In this document: positions 36,403-48,271 of the stretch, piece by piece | Numbering within the stretch: the first letter of the stretch is position 1 | How the letters are laid out: the number at the start of each line of letters is the position of its first letter | Origin: Annulohypoxylon bovei var. microspora | Taxonomy: Eukaryota > Ascomycota > Sordariomycetes > Xylariales > Hypoxylaceae | Direction of reading: 5' to 3' | Assembly: GCA_022836615.1 (NCBI GenBank) | Contig: MU405289.1 | Span: 115,459 to 179,458 of the forward strand | Length of the DNA: 64,000 nt | Translations under genes and position numbers: made by a program | The notes under the pieces: model-generated | Told to the model about the DNA's origin: nothing | What the model saw: the letters and a program-made list of their open reading frames with translations, nothing else | Database searches by the model: none

Positions 36403-37411
36403 GGACAGTTCCTATTCCGTTGCTGTTTCCCGCTCGCCTCCTCTCCGACGCGCTCACCGGTTCACGTCAGCTGAAGCGGGTAATTAGATGGAACGTCACC
36501 AGGTAGGATTCCGTCACTGACACGACGCATAGGAGCGCCAAGGCAGGCAGGCGGGCAGTCCTCCCTTCACCGAAAGAGAAAAAAATCACCGAGAAATCAC
36601 CAAGAAATAAAGTCCCAAGACTCGTGTAGAGAAAGATGGAGTTTGATACGTTTTGATATTGAGCGCGGCGTAAGCCTCTCTACGTCGCAACCTCTCCGTC
36701 TACCTCCCCCTTCCCCGTCCCCTTTCCCTTTCTCCCCTCTATCGTGAATTTTGCTCTTGCTTGCTTGGGTTTTTACCTCGATTCCCAACGGCGGCACCTG
36801 AACGATGCCGACCTACGCCCAGAAACAACAGCTAAGCTCTTTCTCCTTTCGATTCCGAAACGTCCCCCGGAAAAAAAAGAAATCTCGTCGAGGACTTTCT
36901 CAAAGTCGGAGCCGAGTTTCTCTTCGGTATTTGCATCTGCGGCTCGAGCCCCGGTCATTATAAAGTAATATAGTACATTCATTCGAAGAAATAAAAAATG
37001 TTCATGTCCCCAACTGATGAAAGGCTCCTCTCGATCCCCCTGAACACCTGGGCATAATTGGGACAAGTTTGAGTTTGAAGTGACATGTACGTCTGTTTAG
37101 CCGCTATATTCGGCGTGCTGATCACGGCTCTGGAGGGTTTGCCGTTGTATATAGCGAGGCGACACTAAAAGAAGTACGGATAGTAAGTAGTGTAGTGTAA
37201 CCGTTCGGTCTAAACATGCTTAACACGACCGCTCTTCGGAATTGAACACTTCGAAGCATCCGAGATGCGCGGCCATCGTTAGAAACGGACCGATGAACCT
37301 AGAAGCAGACTTGGTCGTGCCGCGGTATGCTACCGGAAATAAATACCCGAAATCATCTCATAAGGCATGTCAAGAAACTCGATGAAGCCCCTATGTGAAA
37401 AAATTAATCAT

Positions 37412-40400
37412 TTAAGCTCGTCGACTCATAGCAACATTAGCCCCTGCGGACGCCAGATCTTGTTTGCCGCTAGCAGTTCGGCCGGCCACGCGAGGAAGGT
37501 TGCTGCCACCCGTCGTTGCAGATGTCCCTGCGCTAGTTCGCTTCGTACCGGCCGTGCTTGCGAGACCCGTAAAGGCAGAAGTCCGTCTTGCTCCTCCTCC
37601 ACCCGGCTTCAAAGGACTGACATTCGACTCTCTCGGGCGCATGGACGGGCCGCTCTTGCCGCCTGCTGGAGGTTCCGGCAGAGGTCGCGGAGCCGAAACC
37701 GTATTGTGGCGCTTGACCGGCGAAGCCTCACGTGCCCTAGGGACGGGGACCGAGGTCTTCTGACCGGTGATAAACTCGTGACGAATAGCCTCCTCAGGTT
37801 TAAGACGGCGATCTGGATCCCATCGTAAGCATCGAGCGAGGAAGTCAAGGAATGGCTCGTCGTCGCATTTGATGGCTTGCTGAAGAGTCTTCGAGGATGG
37901 TCGGCGCCTTCTGCCTTTGGAGGATACAGTCAAACGGGGCTTGCCCATAGAGTCAAAGAAGAGCTTCTTCCTCGTGCTCTTTTCGATGAGATGCTTCTCA
38001 GGTGGGCCAAATACTTCCATGATACATGCCAGCTGTTCCTGCTCATTCTCCCCAGGGAATATAGGGACGCCAGTGAATAGTTCAGCGAGAATACACCCCA
38101 AACTCCACATATCGATTGGTAAGCCGTAAGTCATTCCCAGAATGACTTCGGGTGATCGATAGAACCGGGACTGGATATAAGTGTAAACCTTTTCGTTCTC
38201 AAAACAACTTGAACCGAAGTCGATAACCTTGATCTCGGAATGCATAGGATGCCGGACCAAAATGTTCTCCGGTTTAAGATCACAGTGAATCACCTTGTGC
38301 TGTTTAAGCAGATTGAGTGAGCTGAGCATCTGCTTGGTGAATCTTCGGATAAGTTTGAGAGAAAACCCGCGGAAGGCGTTGGACTTGATGAACTCGTAGA
38401 GATTCATGTCAAGAAGCTCGGTCGATATACAGAGATGTCCTCGGAAATAGAAACTATGGGTGAAGTTGACCATGCTGTGTTTATTATGAGGGTCCTGCAA
38501 GTCATTGTTAGCAAGATCCATCGCCTAAACGAATATTTACTTACCCATTCGCGAAGCTTTTGTAGAATGTTGACTTCGACAAGAGCTTGCTGGTGGAACC
38601 TCTTCTTGTTTCGGATTATCTTTACGGCAACAAGCACACCGGTTTTGTGGTCTATACACCTCACCACCTGGCCAAAACTGCCTTTCCCGAGGACATCAAC
38701 AATCTCGTAACGATAGGCGAGATGATCACCTGGTACAATCGTATAGTCACCGCGCTCATCGTCGTAACCGTAGTTTGGTAGTTTCGACTCCAAATCGCCC
38801 ACAACCTTGCTGGCGTTTTGAGTACCGCAGAAATAGACGTCGCTATAATCGACAATCTCGCCCCTCTCGTAAATGTTCAATATAGCTATCCGAATAGCCT
38901 CATGAGGTCCCACACGCTCCTTAGGAGTTGCCCTTCTGCGGAGCGCATCTAGCGTTCGAGCCGCCATTTCCGTCTCTTTCCTCCTCAAGGCTAACTTCTT
39001 CATCTCATCCTCAGCGACCAGATCGTCTTTATCCAGATCAGCAGTATAGGGATCGTGGCGTTTAATCGAAGCTGCTGACGGTCTCGGGCGAATCATCTTC
39101 TGCATAGATGTATTCCGTGACTGTGTTGAAGTCTCGATCATCGAGTTGTTGCCCACGTCTTCCTTGGAGCTTGTCCATGTCTCCGTACGACTCTTCTGAG
39201 TAAACATAGTATTCAGGCTAGATGCGGAACTCTTCCTGCGCCTTGTTTCTAGATACGTCCCTGCGGGTTTAGCGGTATGGCTTGGACTGGACGACTTCAT
39301 CGAGTTGAGGTTCATTGATGCTGCTACTGGTATCCTTGGAGGTGGCATACTTTCTTGTCGGTGCTTCTCGGCAGCCTTGTCAATAGAACTGTTAGAAGCA
39401 TGATGACTACTCTTCGAGTTACTTCTTTTCCAGGACAAGCTCAACTTTCTCCTCAAGTTGCTCATCGAGGACGGTGTCGGAGGCTCTTCAGGGCTTTGCT
39501 CAGCCGGAGGAGTTTTATTAGCTGGTTTCGCTAATTTCGGCGCACGAGGACCAGAGGGTTTTTGCTGAGGTCTCGCCTCAACGTTTGTGTCAACTACAAG
39601 CGTGTTGTTGATATCCCCGACTGTTTTAGACTTGGTTAACTGGCTGCCAAATGAATTGCTGCCCTTAGGAACGGATGATGACAGGAAAGGCGAGCCGGAG
39701 ACTTTTAGTGTTTTCTTCTTAGATGCTGCACCAAGTGGCGATTCAGACGAGCTCGTTTCAATTTCCCTACTGGGACTTTCTATCCGGCTACTATGATGGA
39801 CAGAGCTATTGCTCCGAAGGACCGTCTTTTCGGGATCTCTGTCCGCACGTCCTCTGAAAAAGAATGAGCTCTTGGATGCAGTCATGGGCGTTGTAGGCGT
39901 TTTAGCAATAGTCCTCGAGAGCGGCGGGCTCAATTTACCACCGACCTCGCCTTGATCCCTTAGAGCCGCGATCTTTGCCTCCGTAGGCATGCTCAACGGA
40001 CCAACACTCATCGGCGGAAGTCGTAGTGGCTGCAGATTCTTCTTGGATTGAGACACGTTGATTTTCTGCTCGACATCGGAGGTAGGACCAGCAAAGGTCT
40101 TCCGTGGACCACGTCTTCGTTCGCTTGGTTTCCGCTGGGTCTTTTTCGTAGGCTCCTGAGACGGTGTACCTGAAGGTGTACCGGTGGAATTGCTACGGAT
40201 ACTACTAGAATCCAACGTATAATTCGATTTCCGTTTCTCGAGGAAAGATAGCTCTGCTGGCGAGTCCTTGGGTGATTCGTAAACTTTGGGAATCGCAGGT
40301 ACAGGTGGTACATCTTCATCATCTTCGGCGGTAGGAGGGTTGTGGAGGTTCAGCGCCTTGGGGGCGGGAAGCCTTGACGTTGGACCTCCTTGGGATAAGG

Positions 40401-41611
40401 TACGTTGTATCGAACCCGTTGAAGTTCGTTGCGTGTTGAAACTAGTTGTCGAACCAACCGACAAGCCTGAGCTGTAGGATTTCCTATTAGTGACTTCTGG
40501 GGTTGTTCTTAAAGACGAAGGAGTGGATGTCTTTCGAGGAATCATGGAAGGAGAGCGTGAGCTAGGGCGAACATCAAGAGGCGGAGGCGGCGCATTTGTT
40601 ATCTGCGGCACGCTCTGACCTGGATGTATCGACATACGCTTCATCCGTTGTGCGTCAGTGGGTGAGATGGTCCTAGCACCAAGCCCAGTGGCATGAGAAG
40701 TGTGAGTATTGGGCATTACAGATATCCTTCTTGCAGAATTTGGTGTAGAGCCTTTACCAGCTCCCCTCGGCGACCTTGGGAACGCAGTCGAGGTCCGATT
40801 TTGGTCCGGGGCGAGGCTGGTGTTACTACTGTTCATAGTAGCGAAGTTTGCTGATATCCTAGGTGCGGGCTGTATCGAGCGGGCTTTCGTAGCTCGCGAA
40901 GCCGGAATGGGTCCCCTGCCATCACCAGACTGCCCGGCAGAAGCATCAATCGAAGTTCGAGCCGACTCAATGCCGCCCTTGTCAGGGGCGTTTGATATCA
41001 AACTCGGCCGTCGTTTCTGAACCCTAGTTCCGTAATCAGCATCAATAACCCCCGGGCCGATCGATTTCCTTGGAGGTTTGCCAATGTTGGTATTAGAAAC
41101 CGGAGGATAATGACTCTGACGTCGATTCCTCATCGCAGCTGGCGCAGTCGGCGCGTCGATTATACTAGAAGATACAGACACAGTAGACCCGTTGCTAACC
41201 TGTCGACTTGATGTGCTAGGTCTCCTCAGTATGGAAGCCGATCTGGACGGTCTGGTGCCTGTGTTGGGGATGGGATTCGGTTGGGTCCCCGAACGGTTGG
41301 CGCCATTATTGCCGGCACCCGAAGATTGTCCACCCATGATGTCTAGCGACGTCTCGTCAAGAATACTTCCCTGACCGGATGGCGAAGGAAACTGGGTCAG
41401 TTTAAATTCGGTAGAAGCAGTTTCGAGGCTACTCTGGAGATCATCGAAGCTGACGGAAGGTAAGAATTCGAAAGAGCTTGTGGTGTTATCGTCTATATCG
41501 CTCGGGGCCCCATTCCGACCAAATGAAAACAGCGAATGGTTGTTGGACGACGATGCATGAAGCATTGGCTCGTGGTTGATTCTGTTGACCGGGTTGACGT
41601 TCTCCTTAGAC
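37412..41611 (-). CDS. DYRK-family protein kinase, Pom1-like (5' end incomplete)
   Basis: A dual-specificity tyrosine-regulated kinase; fission-yeast Pom1, the closest characterised type, controls polarity and division-site selection from the cell cortex. Two exons are clear: complement(join(37412..38494, 38545..41611)), about 1382 residues. The 5' exon begins at a TTTCGGTTCAG acceptor after a CACTAAC branch site; the frame continues upstream into a stop without an ATG, so a first exon is missing from this model. The first in-frame ATG is at 41565. The N-terminal about 930 residues are Ser/Thr/Pro-rich and disordered. Then come a DYRK-homology box (NYGYDDERGDY), GKGSFG, AVKII, and after the intron HCDLKPEN, DFGSS, the YTYIQSRFYRSPE activation loop (the YxY is the autophosphorylation site) and a low-complexity tail. 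Confidence 0.87.
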
Positions 41612-44600
41612 CTGAACCGAAACAAATAGAGTTAGTGGTTATTACAGATCAGCTCAGTAGCGATATTAAGCATGTCTTGTATTTCGGTTATGTGGATGAT
41701 GCGAAACAATCGGAAAAACGCACGATCGAGTCGGGGACTGCGCGGCTGGTCTCGGGCCAGCAGGAGCCTTATGATCCCTAATCATAAGGATTTGTCCGGC
41801 CAGATTGACGTGATTTGGATTGGCAATGGGTAGGAGAATGGGATCGGCTCGCTCGAAAAGGGTTTGCGACAAATGATATCCCAATGGAACCCCAAATTAC
41901 GAAGACGAAGGCGAAAGAGAACGGAAATGCCCTAGACCCTAGACCAGGTTATGGGTTCTGGACCTAAAAGGCTTCGCGATCAATTTCTCAGTCCGGCTAA
42001 GGAGCTGAGGGCGACGATACTGCTACCGCATTCCGGGACGTAACGAAGAAAAAGCAGACTAAGAAAATTAAGCAGCAGAGTCGGCCGTAAGAAGAAGAAG
42101 AAGGAGAGACGATGGAGCAAAATGTTATTGTTGACCGACAGTGGCTGCTGTCAAATGGGAGGATCACGAAAAGGGTTGGTGGATTGTTTTCATTAAGGGA
42201 AAGAAAATAAGAGGTCGACTAGGGGCTGATCCACTTCGTTTTCCCGTACCGGTCAAGTGAGTTTACCTAAAGTTGCTAAGGTTGGTAGCTCGAAGTAGTC
42301 AAACCTCCCACTATTAGACACGTTTAGGCCGCCCGCCGTTCATCAAAAGCCTGCCCTGGGTGCCCCTAATAAGGTTGGGCTGTCAGGGGACTAGGGGGAT
42401 AATCGGTACGTACCTAGCTAACTAAGGTACTTTATTTACTAGTACATGTGCAGTTGCCAATATGAAGGTGCATGTGGATGGCAAGTGCGCAAGTGTACCT
42501 GCCGGCGGTCACTTTCAATTCAAATTGACAGACAAGGGCAAGTGCCAGTGTGCCAGGTGGGATAGGTATCCGATAGTGGCGTACAGCGGGATAGCGCCAC
42601 AGCACACAACCCCCTAAAGTCCTTACTTGTCCCATTATCAATCTAAATTACGACTTCAACACGTATATCAGACGGTATATGCGTACATGCATACACATGA
42701 TATATTCATGACATCCGAACATTTAAATGTCTCTACACTCCCTAAGGTATCCTGATTAGCATCCATTCGAATCAAATAAACCCATCTTGTTATGTAAGCA
42801 TGTGTTTATTTAACCAATCCGCCAATCCAATATGCTGAGACATGTCGTTGTTCATACGTACGAAGCTGCAGATTTGATTCAAAGAGCAAAGGCAAAAGCA
42901 AAGCAAAGCACCTAGTAGGTAAGATATGAATACATAATAAAAGAGGGGATGCAGTGTATCAGAGAAACGTTGAACGTTAAATGGTAGGTAGTATCACAAA
43001 TTCGGAGCTTTTATCTTCTCATTTGATGAGAGATCTGCGGTGGACTCGATAACAGTTCTACATACTAACTTTTTTTCTTCTTTTCCGATATTATTTGATT
43101 ATCTTGATATGTTGCCTACGGATTGGCTGATATTGGCTCCAGACGAGTTTCGTCTAATTCCCCCAGACCAGGTATGTTCCCTGATTCCACGCGTATCCTA
43201 GGGATGTCAAACTCAGGTGTAAGTCATTAAAGTGAGATGGTTGCCGGGTGAATCGTGAATGATGAAGGGTCGTTAATCCTACTTTATTTGTCCTCTCTAA
43301 CAGAGTTGGATCGAATTCGGTACTGCTGTCTGTGTTGCAACTGTATGGATGTTTGTCTTCGGTAGCTGTAAACAACCAGGGTCACCTTGGTATACCTATC
43401 TTGATCCGCGTATTAATACTACCTAAGGCTCCTATTCTTTAAAAACACCATTCGCCCTCAATTTTCATTCCATCCCATCCCATCCCATTCCATTCCATCC
43501 ATACCACCTGTCAGCAGGTCTAGTGTTTGTCCGTAAGGCATTGGATATCAAGCAACTCGGTGTTACGTAGTACAAGACGCACGAGCGATTTGCATCACCA
43601 ACACGCACACGGGACGGCATGTAAGATTTAGTGCATGCCATGCCATGCCATCCATCGGCCGTCTTGACTTCGGCCTCGAATTTGGGCGCTTCTTGCTGAC
43701 GCAGCTAGCCTTTAAGTGGGCGGCCAGCAACCGTATGGCCCGCATGAACACGTCCGTGGGGCCGGCCCTATCAGCCTATGAAAGTCGTGACTAGCTCCTC
43801 TCCCCCCTTTCTGGTTTGGATCAGGAACGAGTAAAAATGGGAACTGTCGCATGCCCGATGCGGAATCGAGTTGAATTGACTGGTCGAGGAAGCTTCAAGA
43901 AAGGGGTTGACCAAGTTCCAGAATTGTGACAAAGTGCAACATCACCAACCTGACACATCTAGTCCTAGATATATCATTCCTTTTACACCTTGCCAATGTT
44001 TATGTTTTCTTAATAGTTTATTCTTATTAAGCATCTCGTGCCATCGTATGTCATGTCATGTCATGCAAAGCAGCCATATGAATATGAATGTTTTCCATAA
44101 TATTTATGTACGCAATTCAGCAATCCCTTGTCGACTTGGTATTACCGAATTTGTTATAATTTGCGAGATCATGGATTATATATTTGTATCTTTGCCTGTG
44201 CGTATCAACCCAACGGACTCTTTATTTTAGGTCGGAATACTAGTAGATGATAATTACGCATGCTTCTACGAATTTTAGGGTCATACATCTTCTTGTGAAC
44301 CCCTTTCTACCTGCAGGAGTTAAATTCGCCTATTCGATTCGATATAAATTGCTTGAGCCAGCACCATATTTACAACCACAGTACCACGCATTACGTTGTG
44401 ATACCACCGGCGAACTATGCACGTAGCTCTGAAACATATTGATTGAGCTTAATAAAAGATTTGATGAGTCACGTTGAAATTGACATGGATGGCATCATGT
44501 ATGTAATTCTTCATTTTTGACATATCCTATCAAGTTGTAGAGTTGATACCCGGATATCCTGGGCTAGGCGCTTTGATATTCTAGGCACTCTATTAATTCT

Positions 44601-44937
44601 AGAATATACGAGTCTAGAGTTCCTTAAGCGTAAGGATTTGTGCCCGAATCCGCAGTCTGCCTTTTCGTAGAGATAGCTGGAATACCATTCATCTCTAGGC
44701 TCTGCGCCCGAGGCTATTCTGGCGAAGTTCCTATTGTGCGATTCGCCATATCTCCCACGAACTTGGTTTCCCCGGGTCCGGTCGCGGGCACAACGAAATG
44801 GACCCGGAGCGTGTCTTTCCCAGTAAGCTTAATATTGAGTTGTCGCGAACCGTGGCGCTGGTTTCCTGCCGTGATGTCGCATCGTATAAGAGTGGAGTTG
44901 TTTCCATCATTGATCCATTATCCATCACAGCAACTTA
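41612..44937. other. Intergenic region, 3.3 kb
   Basis: The part next to 41612 must hold the missing first exon or 5' UTR of the kinase gene; an ATGCG followed by GTAGCA near 42030 (minus strand) would splice in phase but is unproven. The rest shows no gene. Features: a CTAACTAAGGTA/ACGTACCTAG patch near 42405-42430, CATCC repeats (about 43470-43500) and CATGC/CATGT repeats (about 43633-43652, 44049-44065). Confidence 0.45.
43470..43500. repeat. CATCC microsatellite
   Basis: About four tandem CATCC units running into CATTC variants. Intergenic. Confidence 0.75.
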
Positions 44938-45306
44938 TTACAGAAACAATCTCCAGATGCCCAACCAGGCAAGCCCCAACGAAGTAGCCGTGATGCCCAT
45001 TCTTCGACTGCGCATACCAAATATAGACTTGCTCGCTAGGATCCGCGCTTGATTTTTCTCGAGTTGTCGTTGACCGGACATGTAACTATAAGCCGCTAGA
45101 CCGAGGAACGCACCACCTCCTATATCAACGTTTGCTTGTCAGTCTTTTGGTTCAGATGTGATCGGTTGTCTGTACATAGTTGCGCTCGCTGACTAACCTA
45201 CAATTCTGCATGGGGTGCAGTCGTCACCCCGGTCCTGTTTAAGGACATCGTGTATATTCTCCGGCTTGTCAAGGGCGCCGATTGATAGTCCGCTGTCCTT
45301 ACTCAT
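44938..45306 (-). CDS. Small DUF4536 / DMAC1-like membrane protein
   Basis: Two short exons, complement(join(44938..45119, 45198..45306)), encode 96 residues. Neither exon stands out as an open frame on its own, but splicing a 78-nt intron (GTTAGT donor, GATATAG acceptor) gives a coherent protein. It begins MSKDSGLSIGALDKPENIHD in a CCACCATGA start context. A CxxC (DDCTPCRIVG) spans up to the junction, followed by a glycine-rich hydrophobic segment (GGGAFLGLAAYSYMSG) and a second C-terminal hydrophobic segment (TSLGLAWLGIWRLFL). This layout matches the DUF4536 family, related to the mammalian complex I assembly factor DMAC1, so an inner mitochondrial membrane location is expected. The exact function in fungi is not established. 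Confidence 0.8.
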
Positions 45307-46015
45307 GGTGGAAGCTAGGTACCTAGTAGTGTATAATTGCGACAAGCCGAGCGTGTATGAAAATGTTGCAATGGTCTTTTTCTTTTTTTTCTCGAAATTT
45401 ACTAAGATGCTCTCGAGTTGGTGTGGTCCGTGCGCTTTAGAAGAGACAGCACCGAAGTAGCTGCTACCAAACCCACATGTATTTCGTCCGATTCGTACGA
45501 CTGTCTTCGGGGCCGTAAAACTGGAGACCTATCGGCTCTTGTTTACCTTTTCAACAACGGTAGCTCCCGTAAGAGAATAAGCTTAAAAACTTGGAATAGT
45601 TCGATACTATCAAGATTCCAAATGAACTGAGTCATGACTAGCTTAAACACAGTTGAGCAAATCCACAGCTACGTATAAGCTAGAATAGACTAAGGTACGA
45701 GTCAACGACACATGCACGATATGTCATGTAGTTAGTACCTAAGTAACCTTCACCACATATTTACCTACCTTCTCGTTCTCGTTCACGTGTGCCGGGAGGG
45801 TGTTTTCCCCATATGACAACCGTTATTTGTGTTCCATGAGATGGTACAACAGACTGCCAACACCCCTCAATGTGGCTACATGAAGGATCTTAAACGTGGC
45901 GTTCACGATGATGTAATTGCGAGCTTGAAGGACACACGTGTAACAAGTGCGAAAAGCCAGAAATTCCAGAGATTTCAACTATAACGCACTTTTATTAGTC
46001 TTAATCACGGTATTA
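45307..46015. other. Intergenic region, 0.7 kb
   Basis: Promoter of the DMAC1-like gene on its left side and the 3' flank of MPP10 on its right. No gene found. A T-rich run lies at 45378-45391. Confidence 0.5.
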
Positions 46016-48271
46016 TCAAAGCTTGAAGCTACTACTTGATGCAGCCTTGGCAGCCTTTGCTTTGTTGCCCTCCATATCCACAATCTCTCCCTTCTTATTG
46101 ATGACTTTGACACCACCGGTCTTGAGATCGCCGAGGGTCTGTTTCTGTGCCTGAGCCTTCGCATTCTGTGGCTTTTTGCTGTCAGTACCGCCAGTCTTCC
46201 GTATCCTTTCCTTTTCTCTCCTGCGCCTTCTGATCTTATCCTCTCGGCTCATCTCTTGTTTGGCAACAGGTAGCCCGCTCTTGGCAACCACCTCGCCCTT
46301 TTCAGCCGTGTCCTTGCTAGCTTTGTAGATCTCTTGCGGGGCCAACGTATGGTCACCACCGCTGACGCCTTGTGCAGTCGTAGGTTGAGCATCCTCCATA
46401 CTGATCGTTGCCACGTCCGACACGACTGTAAGCGAGGGTGCGGCAGGCTTTGGCTTGTAGTGCCAGCTAGTGAGAGCGTCAAGACTTGCGCTGACTTCTT
46501 TCCACATCTGCTCGATCTCTTTCTCTTCCTTTTGAAGCTTCTCGTCCGCCTTGCTCACGTAGGAGTCGGGATTTGCATTCTTGACGTGTTCCTCCTCGTA
46601 GATCTCCGCGAGCGACTGCTTAGCTTTAGTATCATCAAGATCGACAAGTCCTCGTCTGGTATTGGAAGAGAACTCGGAGGCATCAGGACGTCGTTTAATG
46701 ACCTCGTCAAATTCTTGCGCCAGGATACGGCGTTTGATCATGTCCTCAATGCTCTCGCTCAATTCAGCAGTAATAACCGGCACAGCTTTGCCCACATGCT
46801 CGAAGTCGAGGTCTTGGTCCAGGAGAGAGTTCTTTGGCCGGTCAGCAGCCTGAGCTTCACCAGACAACACCCATTCCCTCTTAGCTACATTCGCAGCTTC
46901 AAGTTTTCTTATCTCCTCTGCTAATTTGACTTGTCGCCTTTCATGTGCAGACCTTCTAGATTTGGGGTTGCCTGCAGAAACATCAGAAAGAGCATCGTCC
47001 GAGTCTTCTCGTTCTGATTCGTCTTCAAACAAATCTCGTCGGACGTCACCCATGGCCCGCTCGACATCGTTACTGTTTACTTCCGTCGGACGAGGCTCCC
47101 TAAATTTTCTGGGTCTGCTGTTTTTAGCCCCTTTTTGCTGTGGAGGTGCGAAGAAATCTTTATAGTAGACCTCATTAGCATTGAATTCATCACCTCCATC
47201 CATGTCGTCGGCCGCGTCTTCGTCATCGTCATCACTCTCCCCTTCTGGCGCATCCAAATCCATATCGCCAAAAGTAGGCCCACCTTCTTCATCTTCGTCT
47301 TCGTCTTCCATATCGGAATGCATCTCATCCTCGGTGCCTTTGGTAGACTTTTTGGAATCCTTCCCGTTGGTGGATGGTTTAACGGCGAATGGGTCAGTAT
47401 GCCAATCTAGCTCATCGTCATCACTTGCGTGATCGACATCTGGATCTCCTCGGGCATCCGCATCCTCAAATCGCTGGGTTTGTTTGTTGAAATCATCGAT
47501 AGAGAAGAAGCCGTCGTTGAGACCATTCGGGTCCTCAACTAATTCCCGAGAAGCATCTTCAGACTCATCTCCATCATCATCAACCTCATCTTCCTCGTTA
47601 ACGCCGTCAAGGTCCTCTTTAATGCCATTCGTAGATAGTTCGGCGTCATCTTCAAGATCTTCGTCGCCTAAATCTTCGTCGTCATCAATATCCTGCTCGG
47701 CCTCCTCCAAGCCCTCGATCTCCGAGGCTGACTCGTCGTCAACGGAGTCAACCTCGGACATATCCTCATCTGATTCAAGAGCATCGACCTGTGCATCCCC
47801 ATTGATACCGTTTACCTGAATCTCGTTCTGGTCTCCTAGTTCCTCGAGCACACCTTTCGTGTCTTGTAATGTGCTCGCGATGATTCTTCTGGCCTGTTGC
47901 CAAACCTGGCCACTCTCAAATCCATCTACGTGAAGTTTTCTAATCTTTAAGACATCGACTTTGCTTAAACCATTCTCGGCTCGTTTCCGTTTTTTACTCT
48001 CTTCCCTCTGGCGCTGTTGTTGTTCGTCGCATATTTGTCCAGCATATGCATCCAACGTCGCCTTAGCAAGTTGAAGCGAGGCGTTCGGAATCGAAGAGGC
48101 GGGCTGTAGGAAATTGTGTCGGTTGCCGGACTTTATAGCTTCGAAGAGTTCAAACATCTCTACAGCACTAGATGGTTTTGAGGAATCGGCAAAGGAAGAT
48201 AAAAACCCTACGGAAGGAGCATGTGTTAATGTATGAGAGGTCGAGGACGTTGTGCTGGCGGACCCTGCCAT
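46016..48271 (-). CDS. mpp10: U3 snoRNP protein MPP10
   Basis: Component of the U3 snoRNP/SSU processome, needed in the nucleolus for early 18S rRNA cleavages together with Imp3 and Imp4. A single exon encodes 751 residues. The N-terminal about 130 residues (FLSSFADSSKPSSAVEMFEL through HVDGFESGQVWQQA) are family-specific. A long Asp/Glu-rich region with predicted CK2-type sites follows (about 165-360, including EDEDEEGG and SDDDDEDA). The conserved C-terminal half includes EVYYKDFFAPP, basic helical stretches (KIRRRRREKERIRK) and the terminal signature GGVKVINKKGEIVDMEGNK. Length is normal for the family. It is divergently paired with AP-3 mu over 345 bp. Confidence 0.95.
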   Translation of the reverse strand: MAGSASTTSSTSHTLTHAPSVGFLSSFADSSKPSSAVEMFELFEAIKSGNRHNFLQPASSIPNASLQLAKATLDAYAGQICDEQQQRQREESKKRKRAENGLSKVDVLKIRKLHVDGFESGQVWQQARRIIASTLQDTKGVLEELGDQNEIQVNGINGDAQVDALESDEDMSEVDSVDDESASEIEGLEEAEQDIDDDEDLGDEDLEDDAELSTNGIKEDLDGVNEEDEVDDDGDESEDASRELVEDPNGLNDGFFSIDDFNKQTQRFEDADARGDPDVDHASDDDELDWHTDPFAVKPSTNGKDSKKSTKGTEDEMHSDMEDEDEDEEGGPTFGDMDLDAPEGESDDDDEDAADDMDGGDEFNANEVYYKDFFAPPQQKGAKNSRPRKFREPRPTEVNSNDVERAMGDVRRDLFEDESEREDSDDALSDVSAGNPKSRRSAHERRQVKLAEEIRKLEAANVAKREWVLSGEAQAADRPKNSLLDQDLDFEHVGKAVPVITAELSESIEDMIKRRILAQEFDEVIKRRPDASEFSSNTRRGLVDLDDTKAKQSLAEIYEEEHVKNANPDSYVSKADEKLQKEEKEIEQMWKEVSASLDALTSWHYKPKPAAPSLTVVSDVATISMEDAQPTTAQGVSGGDHTLAPQEIYKASKDTAEKGEVVAKSGLPVAKQEMSREDKIRRRRREKERIRKTGGTDSKKPQNAKAQAQKQTLGDLKTGGVKVINKKGEIVDMEGNKAKAAKAASSSSFKL

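Larger units (their letters stand above)
26815..37411. other. Gene desert, 10.6 kb
   Basis: No coding gene could be supported on either strand. The first part is the promoter and leader of the small Cys/His gene. Contents seen: GGGCGT minisatellite (27531-27582), an AT-rich block (about 28740-29110), GGACGGG repeats (about 29646-29683), a CTA microsatellite (31157-31195), a tRNA-like relic (about 34640-34705), ACC/GCT microsatellites (36371-36402) and many ACCTACCT/AGGTAGGT words. Base composition shifts between AT-rich and GC-rich patches with no consistent codon structure. Long non-coding transcripts or regulatory DNA remain possible. Confidence 0.5.

Noticed and set aside
44640..44987. 115-codon + frame near the DMAC1-like gene
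   Set aside because: It overlaps the spliced minus-strand gene and shows no family features, so it is an antisense shadow.
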